Below, piece after piece: positions 54,691-64,000 of a DNA stretch of 64,000 nucleotides. This DNA is from Ichthyophis bannanicus (taxonomy: Eukaryota > Chordata > Amphibia > Gymnophiona > Ichthyophiidae), in contig CM066039.1 in the NCBI GenBank assembly GCA_033557465.1, positions 50,745,788 to 50,809,787 on the forward strand. Reading direction: 5' to 3'. Made by a program: the position numbers and the translations under genes. Numbering within the stretch: the first letter of the stretch is position 1; each line of letters begins with the position of its first letter. A model generated the notes under the pieces. It made no database searches. It was not told where the DNA came from and worked only from the letters and a program-made list of their open reading frames with translations.

Positions 54691-55035
54691 TAGTGTTTTT
54701 AAGGGAATGCCAATAAAAGAGTTTAAATACCGGTCCAAGTATTTTCACAGTGCAGGCATGTTCACTGCAAATGTGTTTTAGTTTAAATCACATCTGAGTC
54801 ATTGTCATTTAGTTCTTGTTGAATACTGTCCCAAAAGATTTTAGATGCAGGCACTCAATAGCTTTGATTTCTGCAAGTCTTACAGTCACAGCTCCCCACA
54901 GCCCCAGCATTCACCCAGCACAGTCCCCTAGCACTCTTCCCTTCCCTCAAATGACCCCTCACAGCCTCAGCTCCATGTCTTATCCATCATAGTCCTCCAC
55001 GGCAATTAACACCCTACCCTCTCTCAGCATGGCAC
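54691..55035. other. No recognised feature
   Basis: Unassigned, becoming C-rich to the right. Confidence 0.3.
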
Positions 55036-55040
55036 CTCTA

Positions 55041-55334
55041 CAGCTCCAGCATTGCCCACCTCACCCAACAGCTTCCTATAGCCACAGCACACTTCCCCCT
55101 CACCCACTACTTCTCCTGATATTCTCACTCACCTCACCTCCCAGTTCCCATCTGCCATTTAGGAGTGGCTCTCTAAACCAGCTGCTGCTACAGCTCCAGC
55201 ATTGCCCACCTCATCCAACAGCTTCCTATAGCCACAGCACACTTCCCCCTCACCCACTACTTCTCCTGATATTCTCACTCCCCTCACCTCCCAGTTCCCA
55301 TCTGCCATTTAGGAGTGGCTCTCTAAACCACCAA
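55041..55334. repeat. Recent 150-bp tandem duplication
   Basis: CAGCTCCAGCATTGCCCACC starts at 55041 and again at 55191, exactly 150 bp apart. The two copies differ at only a few positions (for example CACCCAAC/CATCCAAC). Because 150 is a multiple of three, an incidental open frame crosses both copies. Confidence 0.93.
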
Positions 55335-55801
55335 CTGCTACTCTGTGCCCCTCCTCTCCTGTCCTCATAGCAGTACCAGGCACAGAAGTGGAAGGGCTGA
55401 AGCAGAGAGAAGAGCTGCTCTTTTGTACTCTGCAGTGTCCACAGGCCTGGGTCCCGTTCCTCCTAGCAGTGGTGGGATTTCATCAGGACTTCATTTCTCA
55501 ATGGCAGCAGAGGCACCAAAGGAGATGAGATCATTATGTTTATTGGTTTCAGCTGATAAATCCAATTTGCATATTAGAGACACCTACAGGGTCTTATTTG
55601 TTTAAACTAAGAAACAATCTTTTAGAGTCATTTTCTCTGTCATGTCCTCTTCTCTTTCCTACAGAAAATCATATTTTGGAGAAGTTAATGAGGCTCATTC
55701 CTCACTTGGTTTGTGGCTTATCATGTCATGAGGGTTTGCAAGTATCAGTAACTATGGGTAGGGACTCCCAAGATGAACGTGCCTCAGCTAAGGTGCTAAA
55801 C
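55335..55801. other. No recognised feature
   Basis: Unassigned sequence before the third large element. Confidence 0.3.
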
Positions 55802-56585
55802 TAAGGGGTATGTTTTCTAAACCGTCTTAACGTCGCAGCGGTGGTATTATTGCGTGATAAGTGATGTTATCGCGCGATAATGTAACATTATCGCACGATA
55901 ACGTCACTTAGCGCGCAGTAACGTGATATCATGTTTGGAAGGGTCTATGCTCTGTCCCCCTAAAAAGTGAATGATCCCATATTGAAATACCGCTGATCAG
56001 GGTGTTTGTCGTTTAGATTGGGCAGGTTTGTTATGGTGTGCACATGTGCAGCAACATCAAAGTGGTCACGTAGGCAAGGGCAACTGTACTGATGCTGTAA
56101 ATGGGATACAGGGGCTGCAGGCGGCACAGTGCGGGCTAGGCAGATGCCTAGGTGGCACATAGGAATGCAGAAACTGTAAAGCAGCAAGACAGCAACTGAA
56201 GAGGGTCCAACATGGGCAGGAGTGTGTGTCCCACAGTGTCACAGGGGAGATTACCCAGCAGGTACCCCCAAGGGCACATAACATTGGCAGGCAGTGGGGG
56301 GGGGGGAAGCGCGCATGTCCATGTAGGCACCCCTACCCAAAAACCCACACCATAGGCAGCTGCCTACCAGCATACTGGATGGCCTGGGACTGCGCACCAC
56401 CAGCACAATGGCATGGCAGCATGGTGGCGGAGGGCTGCTGGTGGCAGAAGGGGCAGTGGCATCTGCCCACAGCAGACCATGGCCTAGCCCCGTTTAGGTG
56501 GGTGCCGTGCAATGCAACAGACAGGGTCTGTCTGACGAACAGTCATAGTATCCCCAGGGAATGAGCTGTCCCTGTGGCAACAGTG

Positions 56586-56642
56586 TGGTGCAGTACACAC
56601 AGCCAATGTGTTCAGGAGCAGAAGATCACAAGTTCAAGTCCC
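56586..56642 (+). repeat. tRNA-like module (copy 3, module 2)
   Basis: TGGTGCAGTACACAC (A-box-like) and AAGTTCAAGTCCC (B-box-like, about 56630-56642) correspond to module 2 of copies 1 and 2, in the orientation expected for an inverted element. Confidence 0.6.
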
Positions 56643-56923
56643 AGCTGTGGCTCCTGCCAACCCTTTCCCCATATTTTACCCAGTACTAAACCGTGGTCAT
56701 AAAGACGGAACCTTTATTGCAGATAAAATAAACATGTCTGAATGCCTCTGTTTTACCCTACAGAGCAGACACCATAAACATGTGCAATCCCTAGAGCAGA
56801 GTTTCCCAACTGCAGTCCTGGAGGGCCAAATACCATTCAGGTTTCATGCTGTCCCTAATAATTATGCCTGTGCTGCATTAGTATGCACTGCCCCCATTGT
56901 ATGCAAATGTATCTCATGCATAT

Positions 56924-58352
56924 TGTCACGTGCACCACCTTGGCAGGGTAATAGACCAAGGTAGGTTGGACACAAAAATATATAAGGTTGAGTTTGGCAA
57001 GTGTTTCACAGGGCCCAGGGACTTTTAGCCTGGTAGCCTCCTTGTTACCAAATCTCAAAGAACACAAAGGTCAGAGTGGAGGGAAAACAAAGGCATTTAT
57101 TTCCCCTTCTTGCAAAGGTTCAAACGGTTGGGAAATAACATCAACACAAGTGTCCTTACTTCAGGTTAGAAGAAAAAGTAAAACATGAGTTTAAAGCAAA
57201 ACTGTTATCTTCACAGAGTAGTGTACAAAAACAAACATTTTCTATTCCACAGGTTATGGCTTATACGCTAGACAAGGACTCCAGGCTTCCTGTCATGCAG
57301 TAATTACAGTCCATTTCTGTATCTGAAAGCTCTTTAGCAAATTCCACTTGCATCGGTTCCAATTCGGAAGCCTCTGAAACTGAGTCAGTAGTTTCTGGCA
57401 AATTGTAGTCAGGCTTCTTATATAACTTTTGTATGACCTCCCAATGCTCAGGGTTAAGCGTAGGGCGTCGGTCCTGTGCTCTCCTATACTGAGAACGCTC
57501 CTCCCTCTGCAAGGATTTTACATTAGCTTCATGCAAACCTTTCTCATTAAAAAGTCTCTTATTTGATAAACGTTTCTTGTACGTTGTATCATAGGCAGTT
57601 TTATATGGACAGTATTCCTCTGCTCCCTGTCCTCCCCATATACCAGCAGTCTGAAACCCACTTCGAGTAAAATAAGGGTTACCTTTTATCTTTGGCTTTT
57701 CTACTCCAGGTGAGGGTTGAGGCCTGCCTCGGCTGGGATTCTGACTTGCCTGAGCAATAGGCCTTAGGTTCTCCAGCCGTCCTTCAGTTGGCTTCCTACT
57801 GCAGTCACAGCAATGCCTTCGCCTCTCTGGACGAAGAGCACTCACTCTTGATGGAGCTGTCTCTCCTTCTCCTCAGTTGCTCCTCTCTTCATGCCACAGC
57901 GGCTGCTGCTGCCTTCTGCCAAACTCCTGTCCAAGGGCTACTGCTTCAGCCCTTCCTTTCCCAGAACTGGCCTTCTTCCTGCACCTCTCTTCCTTGAAGA
58001 GCACACCTTCTCCTCTCTCCTTATCTCTGAGGAGAACCCTTTCTCTTGGATCTGTCCATTCTGTCCGTCCTTCCGATTCTGCCTCTTCTGCTGGTCCTGC
58101 CTCTTCTCCTGGTCCTGCTGGTCCTGCCTCTTCTGCTCTCCAGTCTTCCAGACTCTCTTTAAGAGGTACTCCTCTCTTCCTTGATTGGAGGCTGGCTGGC
58201 ATTACCTCACGACCTATGGGGCGTGGTTCCTCAGTCTCTCGGAGGTCCCTCTTGCTCCCTCTATCTGGTTCCTCAAAATATTGCAGCTTATGCCTGACTT
58301 TTTCTGTGTTTAAAACATTTTCTTCTGTTCCCAGAGGGTCTGCTGTGTGACA
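56924..58352 (-). mobile_element. Solo-LTR-like insertion, copy 2 (1,429 bp)
   Basis: The insertion splits the hAT hairpin and has perfect short inverted ends, TGTCAC...GTGACA. The 4-bp flanks are ATAT (56920-56923) and ACAT (58353-58356), so the duplication has one change. Removing it restores the hAT word GCATATTCATTAGG. A minus-strand AATAAA (complement of 57096-57101) lies about 170 bp from its 3' end. It is related to copy 1 (17962-19251) by both protein-level similarity and layout, but is strongly diverged. Confidence 0.7.
57261..58352 (-). pseudogene. Reading frame inside LTR copy 2, one in-frame stop
   Basis: As in copy 1, the frame starts in phase with the first base of the unit (codon TGT) and has an early PLGT motif. 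One in-frame TGA at 57873-57875 breaks it into 159 and about 204 codons; it then ends at 57261-57263. An ATG occurs at 58202. The middle has short Gly/Pro/Ala/Glu repeats (AGPAGPGEEAGPAEE) where copy 1 has a Gly/Ala/Glu-rich tract. The C-terminal block (LEPMQVEFAKEL, then MDCNYC) aligns with copy 1's QMQWES...MDCTLC. No known domain is recognised. The shared frame, phase and C-terminus argue that it was once coding. Confidence 0.45.
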
Positions 58353-58430
58353 ACATTCATTAGGGACAGCATGAAAACCTGAACAGTGTTTGCCCCACCA
58401 GGACCGGAGTTGGGAACCTCTGCCCTAGAA

Positions 58431-58853
58431 CAGTGGCCAACAGGGGCATAAACACCAACACCCACAGGCTCCTCTATCCAAAGCCTCATGGAGAGTCAGG
58501 CTGTTGGGCCCTGTGCGCAGCAGCATCTCCAAATACTAGCACTTGCATACCTTAGCAATGCCACCCTAAACTTGGGAATACGTTACACATATATCAAAAG
58601 GTTGCTATGATTAATGGCAGATATCAATTCCTAAGTTAAGCACAATTTGCTGATAGAGCTGCATCATAGCAACCTTTCTGAAATCTATGGAGTGTGTTTC
58701 AGTTTTGGTTTCTGACAGTGTTTACCACCCCAGGGAGTGACCCCAACAGTATTGCGTACCATAGCCATGCCTGCACTTTGCCCAGGACTGGTGTGGTGGC
58801 CAGGGCTGCCCAAAGCCTCTATATTTGCACAATGCTGGCATAGGTGTGGGAGT
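58431..58853. other. Interior of the large element, copy 3
   Basis: The stretch continues the large-element sequence. The words just before the hAT (GCACAATGCTGGCATAGG) match the reverse of about 39430-39447 in copy 1. Confidence 0.6.
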
Positions 58854-58951
58854 GTGTGTCTCAGGGGCGGCCCAAGGGGGGTGCGGGGCCTCATTTGCAT
58901 AAGGGGCCTCATTTGCATAAATATTTGCATAATGTTACCATATACTAACTT

Positions 58952-59880
58952 TTAGTAAACATGCCTCTTAATGAGTGTATGGATAAAGAAAGACTAAAAG
59001 ATTTCTACATTATTATAATCCAGTGCCAACCGCCAGACACATTAGGAACTACTACAAACACTGCCCATTTAGAACCCATAGCAAACCCGCCGTATCCTAA
59101 CAGCACTACCAGGACTCACAAAGCACCAGACCCTACCTATCAAAAGGAAACACTGCAAATATTAAATCAATACATTTCAGAGAATAACAATACATGACAT
59201 TCTGGGGAAAGAGAACAAGTGGCAATGTCAAATATGAATTATATAAACAGAACACCTCAGCTCAGTTACACATGCAGAACATAGACCATCACCAAACAAG
59301 TAATCACAATTTAGAAACAGGAAGACAATAATTAAACTGGGAATCCCAAAAGCCAAACTTGGAATGTACAACACTGTAGAAATAAAACTATACATTAATT
59401 TGCTCTTGTACTAAACAAAGCGCAGACGTTAATGATGCACATTTACCAGAGCTGACATATTCCAATTAATAAATTCAAAATCAAGAGATATTTTTCTACC
59501 TTTTGTGCATTTTTTTTCAGCTGCAATTGCTCCAGCCACTTTCTTCTGCTTTCTTCGTGTCTTCTGCTAACTCTTCATCATCTGCTGTCCATTTGTCCTG
59601 TCTTCTCTCTTCTAGTTTTTTTCCATTCTCTCTCTACATCTGCTTTAACATACTAATCTTTCCCCTTTTGCTCTTTCCTCATTCCTATTTCATCCACTCA
59701 AATTTTACCCCTCCATCCTCAATCCCCACTTACTCTCCCAATACCCGTCCAATTGTAGATTTTTTATCCCTCCCACACAAAATATTTTTCCCCTCTCCAT
59801 TTTACTCTCCCAGCCCCATCCCATTCTAATCCTCCCCCAACATCTGCTCCCTTCTAGTTCCAGCCTCACCCAGCATCCAT
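58952..59880. other. hAT interior, unassigned
   Basis: A single TTTTAGTAAACATGCCTC at about 58952-58969 looks like a Harbinger-like terminus without a partner. The rest (to 59880) is unassigned, partly pyrimidine-rich, with no supported gene. Confidence 0.35.
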
Positions 59881-60985
59881 TCCCTTCTAGTCCCTGCATC
59901 AGCCCATTTCCAGTCCTAGCCCCCCATCAGCCCATTTCCAGTCCTAGCGACCCCCCAACCCAATACCAGTCCTAGCCCCCCCATCAACCCACTTCCAGTC
60001 CTAACCCCCATCACCCCAGTTAAAGCCCCCCCCTATAACGCATTACCAGTCCTAACCCCCCATCAGCCCACTTCCAGTCCTAACCCCATCAACCCATTTC
60101 CAGTCAGCCCCCCCATAGCCCATTGCCAGTCCTAACCCCCCCCCCATCAGCCCACAGCCCATTACCAGTCCTAACCCCATCAGCCCAACTCAAGTCCTAA
60201 CCCCTCCCCATAAGCCCATTTCCTGTCTTAGCCCCCCATAGCCCATTATCAGTCCTATCCCCCCATAGCCAATTACCACAGCCCCCATCAGCCCACAGCC
60301 CATTACCAGTCTTAACCCCCCATAGCCCATTACCAGTTCTAACCCCCCCCCAACAGCCCACAGCCCATTACCAGTCCTAACCCCATCAGCCCACCTCAAG
60401 TCCTAACCCCTCCCCATCAGCCCATTTCCTGTCCTAGCCCCCCCCATAGCCCATTATCAGTCCTAACCCCCCCATAGCCCATTACCAGTCCTAACCCCCC
60501 ATCAGCCCACAGCCCATTACCAGTCCTAACCCCATCAGCCCACCTACAGTCTTAACCCCCCCCCCCATCAGCCCATTTCCAGTCCTAGCCCCCCATAGCC
60601 CATTACCGGTCCTAACCCCCCCAACAGCCCACCTCAAGTCTTAACCCCTCCCCATCAGTCCATTTCCTGTCCTAGCCCCCCATAGCCCATTACCAGTCCT
60701 AACCCCCCCAACAGCCCACAGCCCATTACCAGTCCTCACCCTATCAGCCCACCTCATGTCCGAACCCCTCCCCCTCATCCCATTTGCTGGCCTTTCCCCC
60801 CCAGAGCCCATTTTCAGTCCTACCCCCCCCAGAGCCCATTACCAGTCCTACCCCCCCATCAGCCCACAGTCCATTACCAGTCCTAACCCCATCAGCCCAC
60901 CTCCAGTCTTAACCCCCCCAGCCCATTTCCAGTCCTAGCCCCCCCATAGCCCATTATCAGTCCTAAGCCCCCCCCCCCATCGGCT
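59880..60985. repeat. C-rich minisatellite, about 1.1 kb
   Basis: Variants of CCCATTACCAGTCCTAACCC and CCATCAGCCCA repeat in mixed order with unit lengths of about 25-50 bp. Runs of four to nine Cs occur in nearly every unit, so the minus strand has closely spaced G-runs. Confidence 0.92.
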
Positions 60986-60989
60986 CAAG

Positions 60990-61417
60990 TAAAATTTAAA
61001 AAAAAAAAAAAAAGCTGGCTGCTACCGCTGCCGCTGCCGCCGCAGCAGAATGGAGTGTCCCGCGGGGCCCCCTCTGCCTGGCTGAGTCCCTCCCTCCCTC
61101 CCTCCCTCTGCGACAGCTGAGCCCCTCTGTGCCGGCTTTCAGATTCGCGAAGGGAGAGTGTCTCCCTCGCGTCTCTGCTAAGCCTGCAGGGGCAGATGGG
61201 AAATTTCCCATCAGCCCCTGCGGGCTTAACAGAGACACGAGGGAGATGCTCTCCCTTCGCGAATCTGAAAGCTGGCACAGAGGGGCTCAGCCATCGCAGA
61301 GGGAGGGAGGGAGGGACTCAGCCAGGCAGAGGGGGCCCCGTGGGACACTCCATTCTGCTGCTGCCGCCGCGGCACCGGCAGCGGTAGCAGCCAGCTTTTT
61401 TTTTTTAATTTAATTTT
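60990..61417. repeat. Long near-perfect inverted repeat (about 214-bp arms, no spacer)
   Basis: The arms 60990-61203 and 61204-61417 meet at the palindrome GGGAAATTTCCC (61198-61209). Paired blocks include the outer A-run/T-run, AAAGCTGGCTGCTACCGCTG against its complement near 61384-61403, and TTTCAGATTCGCGAAGGGAG (61137-61156) against CTCCCTTCGCGAATCTGAAA. Mismatches are few. The similar open frames on both strands come from the symmetry. Confidence 0.93.
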
Positions 61418-61426
61418 GAAAAAAAG

Positions 61427-61487
61427 CAGAATGTTCTTTGCACGGGGCCCCATGAAACGCGGGGCCCTGTGCAAAAAACATTCTTGC
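61427..61487. repeat. Short hairpin at the hAT right end
   Basis: GCAGAATGTTCTTTGCACGG and its complement CCCTGTGCAAAAAACATTCT flank a short loop (ATGAAAC region). The hairpin sits about 20 bp inside the right terminus. Confidence 0.8.
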
Positions 61488-62788
61488 TCAATGGACGGGC
61501 CGGCCCTGGTGTGTCTGTCTATCCAGTGTGTTGTGGCTGCCTAAACCTTCCTCAGCCCACACTGCTTGCACTGTTTCCAGTGTTAATCTGCCAATGTGCA
61601 TAATGAGGAGCAAGGTACTGTGGGTATGGCCCGGACAGGGTGGCCTGGGCAGGATGCATCTGCACTGAGCATAAGGTAATGGCTGGGACATTATAGTGTC
61701 CGGCCACCACCTGCACAGACAGGGTGGCCACAGCATGTCCTGCTGGGAGGTCACTCTCACCCTGACTGAGCAGTGTCCACAGCATGGCTAGGTTCCCCCA
61801 TAGTGCTATATAGTATTTTTCTCAAGTGATATTTATGCGTTCTCTTTTCTGGGTCCTAATCACTGACTTATCTGCTTGTTGTGTGTGTGCTCACATCCCA
61901 GTTTTGGGTGCATGCATCTCCTCCAGGAACATGCACTATGGACTAGCTAGCAGACTGTGTATAGTATGTGTATAGCTGGAAGACCTTCAAGGGTGCAGTG
62001 GCTGGAGACTCACTGTGCTTGTTTCTGGAGAATGTCAGATGGTGGTAGGGGGCAGCTGAGCATTTCCAGGCCTACTGTCTTTCTGCCATTGCATGTGTAC
62101 AGATCTGCATTGACTGCGCTATAGGGTGCCTGTTCCCCAGCAGGACTGGGGTTGATGGACCCTTCTACTGCCACCATTGCAGGGATGTACAATGTGGATC
62201 TGTTGGGAGGAAGATCCTGTCCCCCACACTGAGCCCCAGAGGGTGGGTTGTGTGGTGCCACATAATCTGCCTATGGGTCCAAACACCCCCCTTCACTTAA
62301 ATCATGTGACCATGGCACCCACACAGGATATGCACAATTCTGGGTGCATCATAGTCCACAAGGGCTAGATATGACTGGGAAACACAGATGGACACAGGTG
62401 TATTCTAGGTGTGTCTGCAAGGACTACCTATCACACACTAACACTGATGGGGACCTGCAGCTTAGCCTATCTCAGCTAAGTCAGGTGCTGCGGACCTGGT
62501 GCTGGGCGCCCCACCTCGCCCTCAGGGTGAGCACAATACCCCCACAATGTATTGGTCTGTAGCTACTCTGTGCCAGTAACATACATGGTCAGTTCCCCCT
62601 ACCAGGCCGAGGTGTTGTGGGGGTGCATACCCCATCTTGTGATGAGCTGTAGACTGCTGATCTGCATGTGCAGTGCATCATGGGTACAGATGGGTTAACC
62701 CTATTCTGGTAACCACAGCAGACAGTTTGTGTGGTGACCAGCAGTCCTTCTGTAGCCAGCCAGGGGTTTGATAGCAGCCATAGCTATG

Positions 62789-62841
62789 TAGCCCACTGGT
62801 TACTTTGCTGCCTGTAGAGGCAGAGGTCATGGGTTTGATCC
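62789..62841 (+). repeat. tRNA-like module (copy 3, module 1)
   Basis: TAGCCCACTGGTTA (A-box-like, 62789-62802), a CTGCC/GGCAG hairpin and GGGTTTGATCC (B-box-like, 62831-62841) lie at tRNA spacing. The hairpin stem differs from copy 1's TGCCA/TGGCA yet still pairs. Confidence 0.6.
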
Positions 62842-62861
62842 GACAGTGGTGTTATTTGATA

Positions 62862-63126
62862 GGGCTGTCTGAGGTATTTCCTTTTTTAATTTAAATTAGT
62901 GCTACCAGCAAAAACACCCTCACAGTGCTGTAACCTTAAGGTGCCTCATAAGGCACCCTATAGGGAACATTATAAGGTGCCTTGGCGGACAGTGCACTTT
63001 ATAATGTGCCCTCTGGAGTGCCTTATAGGGCGCCTTATGCGGCACCTTAGGTTATGGCACTGTGAGGGTGTGTTTGCTGGCAGCACTAATTTACATTAAA
63101 AAAGAAAATGCCTCAGACAGCACTGA
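62862..63126. repeat. 265-bp inverted repeat between two tRNA-like modules
   Basis: The left arm (GCTGTCTGAGGTATTTCC..., CAGCAAAAACACCCTCACAG) pairs with the right arm (CTGTGAGGGTGTGTTTGCTG, ...GAAAATGCCTCAGACAGC). The arms are about 130 bp and meet near 62994. The inner part consists of AAGGTGCC-type words as in the tandem block of copy 1. Confidence 0.85.
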
Positions 63127-63178
63127 TTTAAAGTAAAGGGTAATACCTCAGAAAACCTTACTCATTAAGCCCCCTGGA

Positions 63179-63230
63179 GGATCAAACTCATGACCCCTGT
63201 TTCATCAGTCAATGTATAATCATTGTGCTA
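63179..63230 (-). repeat. tRNA-like module (copy 3, module 3)
   Basis: On the minus strand, TAGCACAATGATTA (63217-63230) and GAGTTTGATCC (63179-63189) resemble A and B boxes. It faces module 1 across the 265-bp inverted repeat. Copy 1 shows no equivalent. Confidence 0.5.
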
Positions 63231-63449
63231 CACCTATGTTGCTGTGTTTGCAGGTCAGCGCGCCTAATTAAGGCTAATATGCGTTAACGTGCCACGGCTC
63301 CCTCTATCGCACGATAACAGACTTTATCGCGCGATAACCCGAAATGCTACCTTAAGACCGGAACGTCCACTACCTTATATGGCATTCGTCACAGTAAGAC
63401 TGCAACTAACGCCGGTAACATTAAGACGGTTTAGTAAACATACCCCTAA

Positions 63450-63734
63450 GACAAACCACTTATCTTGGCAACAGCAGTATGGGTCAGTTCTGATGTGGAG
63501 GATCACATTTCTATGACAACGGTAACAACACTGGTATTATCTAGCAGAAGAAAGGCCTGGCAATCTACTTCCTTATCTTGCCATGAAAACCCATTTGATT
63601 AGATGATCACTTGGTATACTATGCTGGAAGTGAAAGACAAAGAAGAAATGGTGTTGCATTTATAATTAAGAAAAACTAGCAAGAACTGTAATAAAATGCA
63701 GTGCAATCAGTGAATGTTTAATTTCTATTCATAG
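63450..63734. other. No recognised feature
   Basis: Short AT-rich stretch between the large element and the terminal CR1. Confidence 0.3.
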
Positions 63735-64000
63735 AAACATAGAAGAATGATGACAGAAAAAGACCACATGGCCTATCTAGTCTGTCCTTCCATATCAACA
63801 ACTACAACAGTCCCCCTTTTTCCTTTAGAGATTCTCTGTGTTTGTCCCATGCTTTTTTGAATTTAAATACTGTCCTCATCTCTACCACCTTCACTGGGAG
63901 ACTATTCCATGGATCCACCACTCTTTCTGTAAAGAAATATTTCTGCATATCACTTCTGAATCTATCCCCTTTCACTCTCACCCTATGTCCCCTCATAGCA
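63735..64000 (-). mobile_element. CR1 3' end, continuing beyond the window
   Basis: On the minus strand the sequence encodes RGHRVRVKGDRFRSDMQKY then FFTERVVDPWNSLPVKVVEM, the CR1 C-terminus. The 3' UTR lies to the left ('ggacagactagataggccat'). It matches 32851-33280 closely. The rest lies outside the window. Confidence 0.87.

Larger units (their letters stand above)
56797..58422. mobile_element. hAT element inside copy 3, itself split by LTR copy 2
   Basis: The left end CAGAGTTTCCCAACTGCAGT and reverse complement of the right end CAGAGGTTCCCAACTCCGGT are inverted termini. The 8-bp duplication is CCCTAGAG (56789-56796) and CCCTAGAA (58423-58430), with one difference. Without the LTR the element is about 190 bp and has the same hairpin interior as 3295-4372 and 49817-49990. 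Confidence 0.87.
58862..61508. mobile_element. 2,647-bp hAT element with perfect 8-bp duplication
   Basis: The left end CAGGGGCGGCCC and reverse complement of the right end CAGGGCCGGCCC are hAT-type inverted termini. GTGTGTCT is duplicated exactly at 58854-58861 and 61509-61516. The empty site reconstructed by removing it matches copies 1 and 2 of the large element (reverse of about 39410-39430). The interior holds a C-rich minisatellite and a very long inverted repeat, with no transposase. Confidence 0.9.
55805..63446 (-). mobile_element. Large-family PIF/Harbinger-like element, copy 3, inverted and enlarged by two hAT insertions
   Basis: The left end GGGGTATGTTTTCTAAACCG and the reverse complement of the right end GGGGTATGTTTACTAAACCG are inverted termini, with TAA at 55802-55804 and 63447-63449. 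Interior blocks match copy 1 in reverse. For example, 61517-61800 corresponds to about 39170-39420, and 62550-62760 to about 38180-38400. Removing the hAT elements at 56797-58422 and 58862-61508 with one duplication each leaves about 3.35 kb, close to copy 1. TTATCGCGCGATAA-type palindromes lie near both ends. No transposase frame is seen. Confidence 0.8.

Noticed and set aside
55029..55370. 113-codon frame with two identical Pro/Ser/Leu-rich halves
   Set aside because: It comes from the 150-bp tandem duplication, whose length is divisible by three. No start context or family is seen.
58952..58974. Right end of another Harbinger-like element
   Set aside because: TTTTAGTAAACATGCCTC resembles a terminus, but no matching left end lies within the hAT element, and the 55805 left end pairs better with 63446.
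60985..61413. Near-identical open frames on opposite strands at 60985-61278 and 61129-61413
   Set aside because: They are a consequence of the long palindrome.

Overview
The window reads as vertebrate, most likely amphibian, nuclear DNA made almost entirely of transposable elements (TEs) nested in one another. No complete host gene, rRNA, genuine tRNA, CRISPR array or bacterial-style operon is visible. CR1, L2-like and L1-like LINEs, a Ngaro-type tyrosine-recombinase retrotransposon, a Penelope-like remnant, hAT, PIF/Harbinger-like and Tc1/mariner DNA elements and tRNA-headed SINEs all occur together. That mixture suggests an amphibian such as a caecilian. The taxonomic call is an inference from TE content, not a proof.

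Layout. 1-6.1 kb: a CR1 with an open reverse transcriptase (RT) frame, then a hAT element with a perfect 8-bp target duplication carrying an L2-like LINE. 6.1-14.0 kb: a degenerate Ngaro element with gag (zinc knuckle), RT/RNase H, tyrosine recombinase and SGNH hydrolase, flanked by split direct repeats A1...B1-A2-B2. 14.0-15.95 kb: TE-poor. 15.95-24.5 kb: a CR1 fragment, an L1-like LINE split by a 1.29-kb solo-LTR-like insertion, then two more CR1 copies hit by a MITE and SINEs. 24.5-34.4 kb: small DNA elements and LINE tails around a TE-poor island at 28.3-29.8 kb with a well-formed candidate 51-nt exon, then a minus-strand CR1. 34.5-35.0 kb: a Penelope-like 3' end with a hammerhead-like motif. 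36.3-40.5 kb: abutting TAA-flanked elements, one 2,987 bp long. 41.8-43.0 kb: an L2-like LINE. 43.4-45.3 kb: TE-poor. 45.3-46.9 kb: a second copy of the 3-kb element with an internal deletion. 47-55.4 kb: minisatellite, SINEs, LINE tails, MITEs and a 150-bp tandem duplication. 55.8-63.4 kb: a third, inverted copy of the large element, enlarged by two hAT insertions, one of which contains a second solo-LTR-like insertion. 63.7-64 kb: a CR1 end.

The most unusual items are three. (1) Two related LTR-like insertions, each flanked by a 4-bp duplication, have a sense reading frame that is open from their first base in the same phase and encode alignable proteins. (2) A large TAA-flanked DNA transposon family carries tRNA-like A-box/B-box modules in both orientations; in one copy two convergent modules flank a 260-bp hairpin. 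(3) The Ngaro element still shows all four coding domains and the split-repeat architecture. Host function is suggested only by the candidate exon and the three TE-poor islands.
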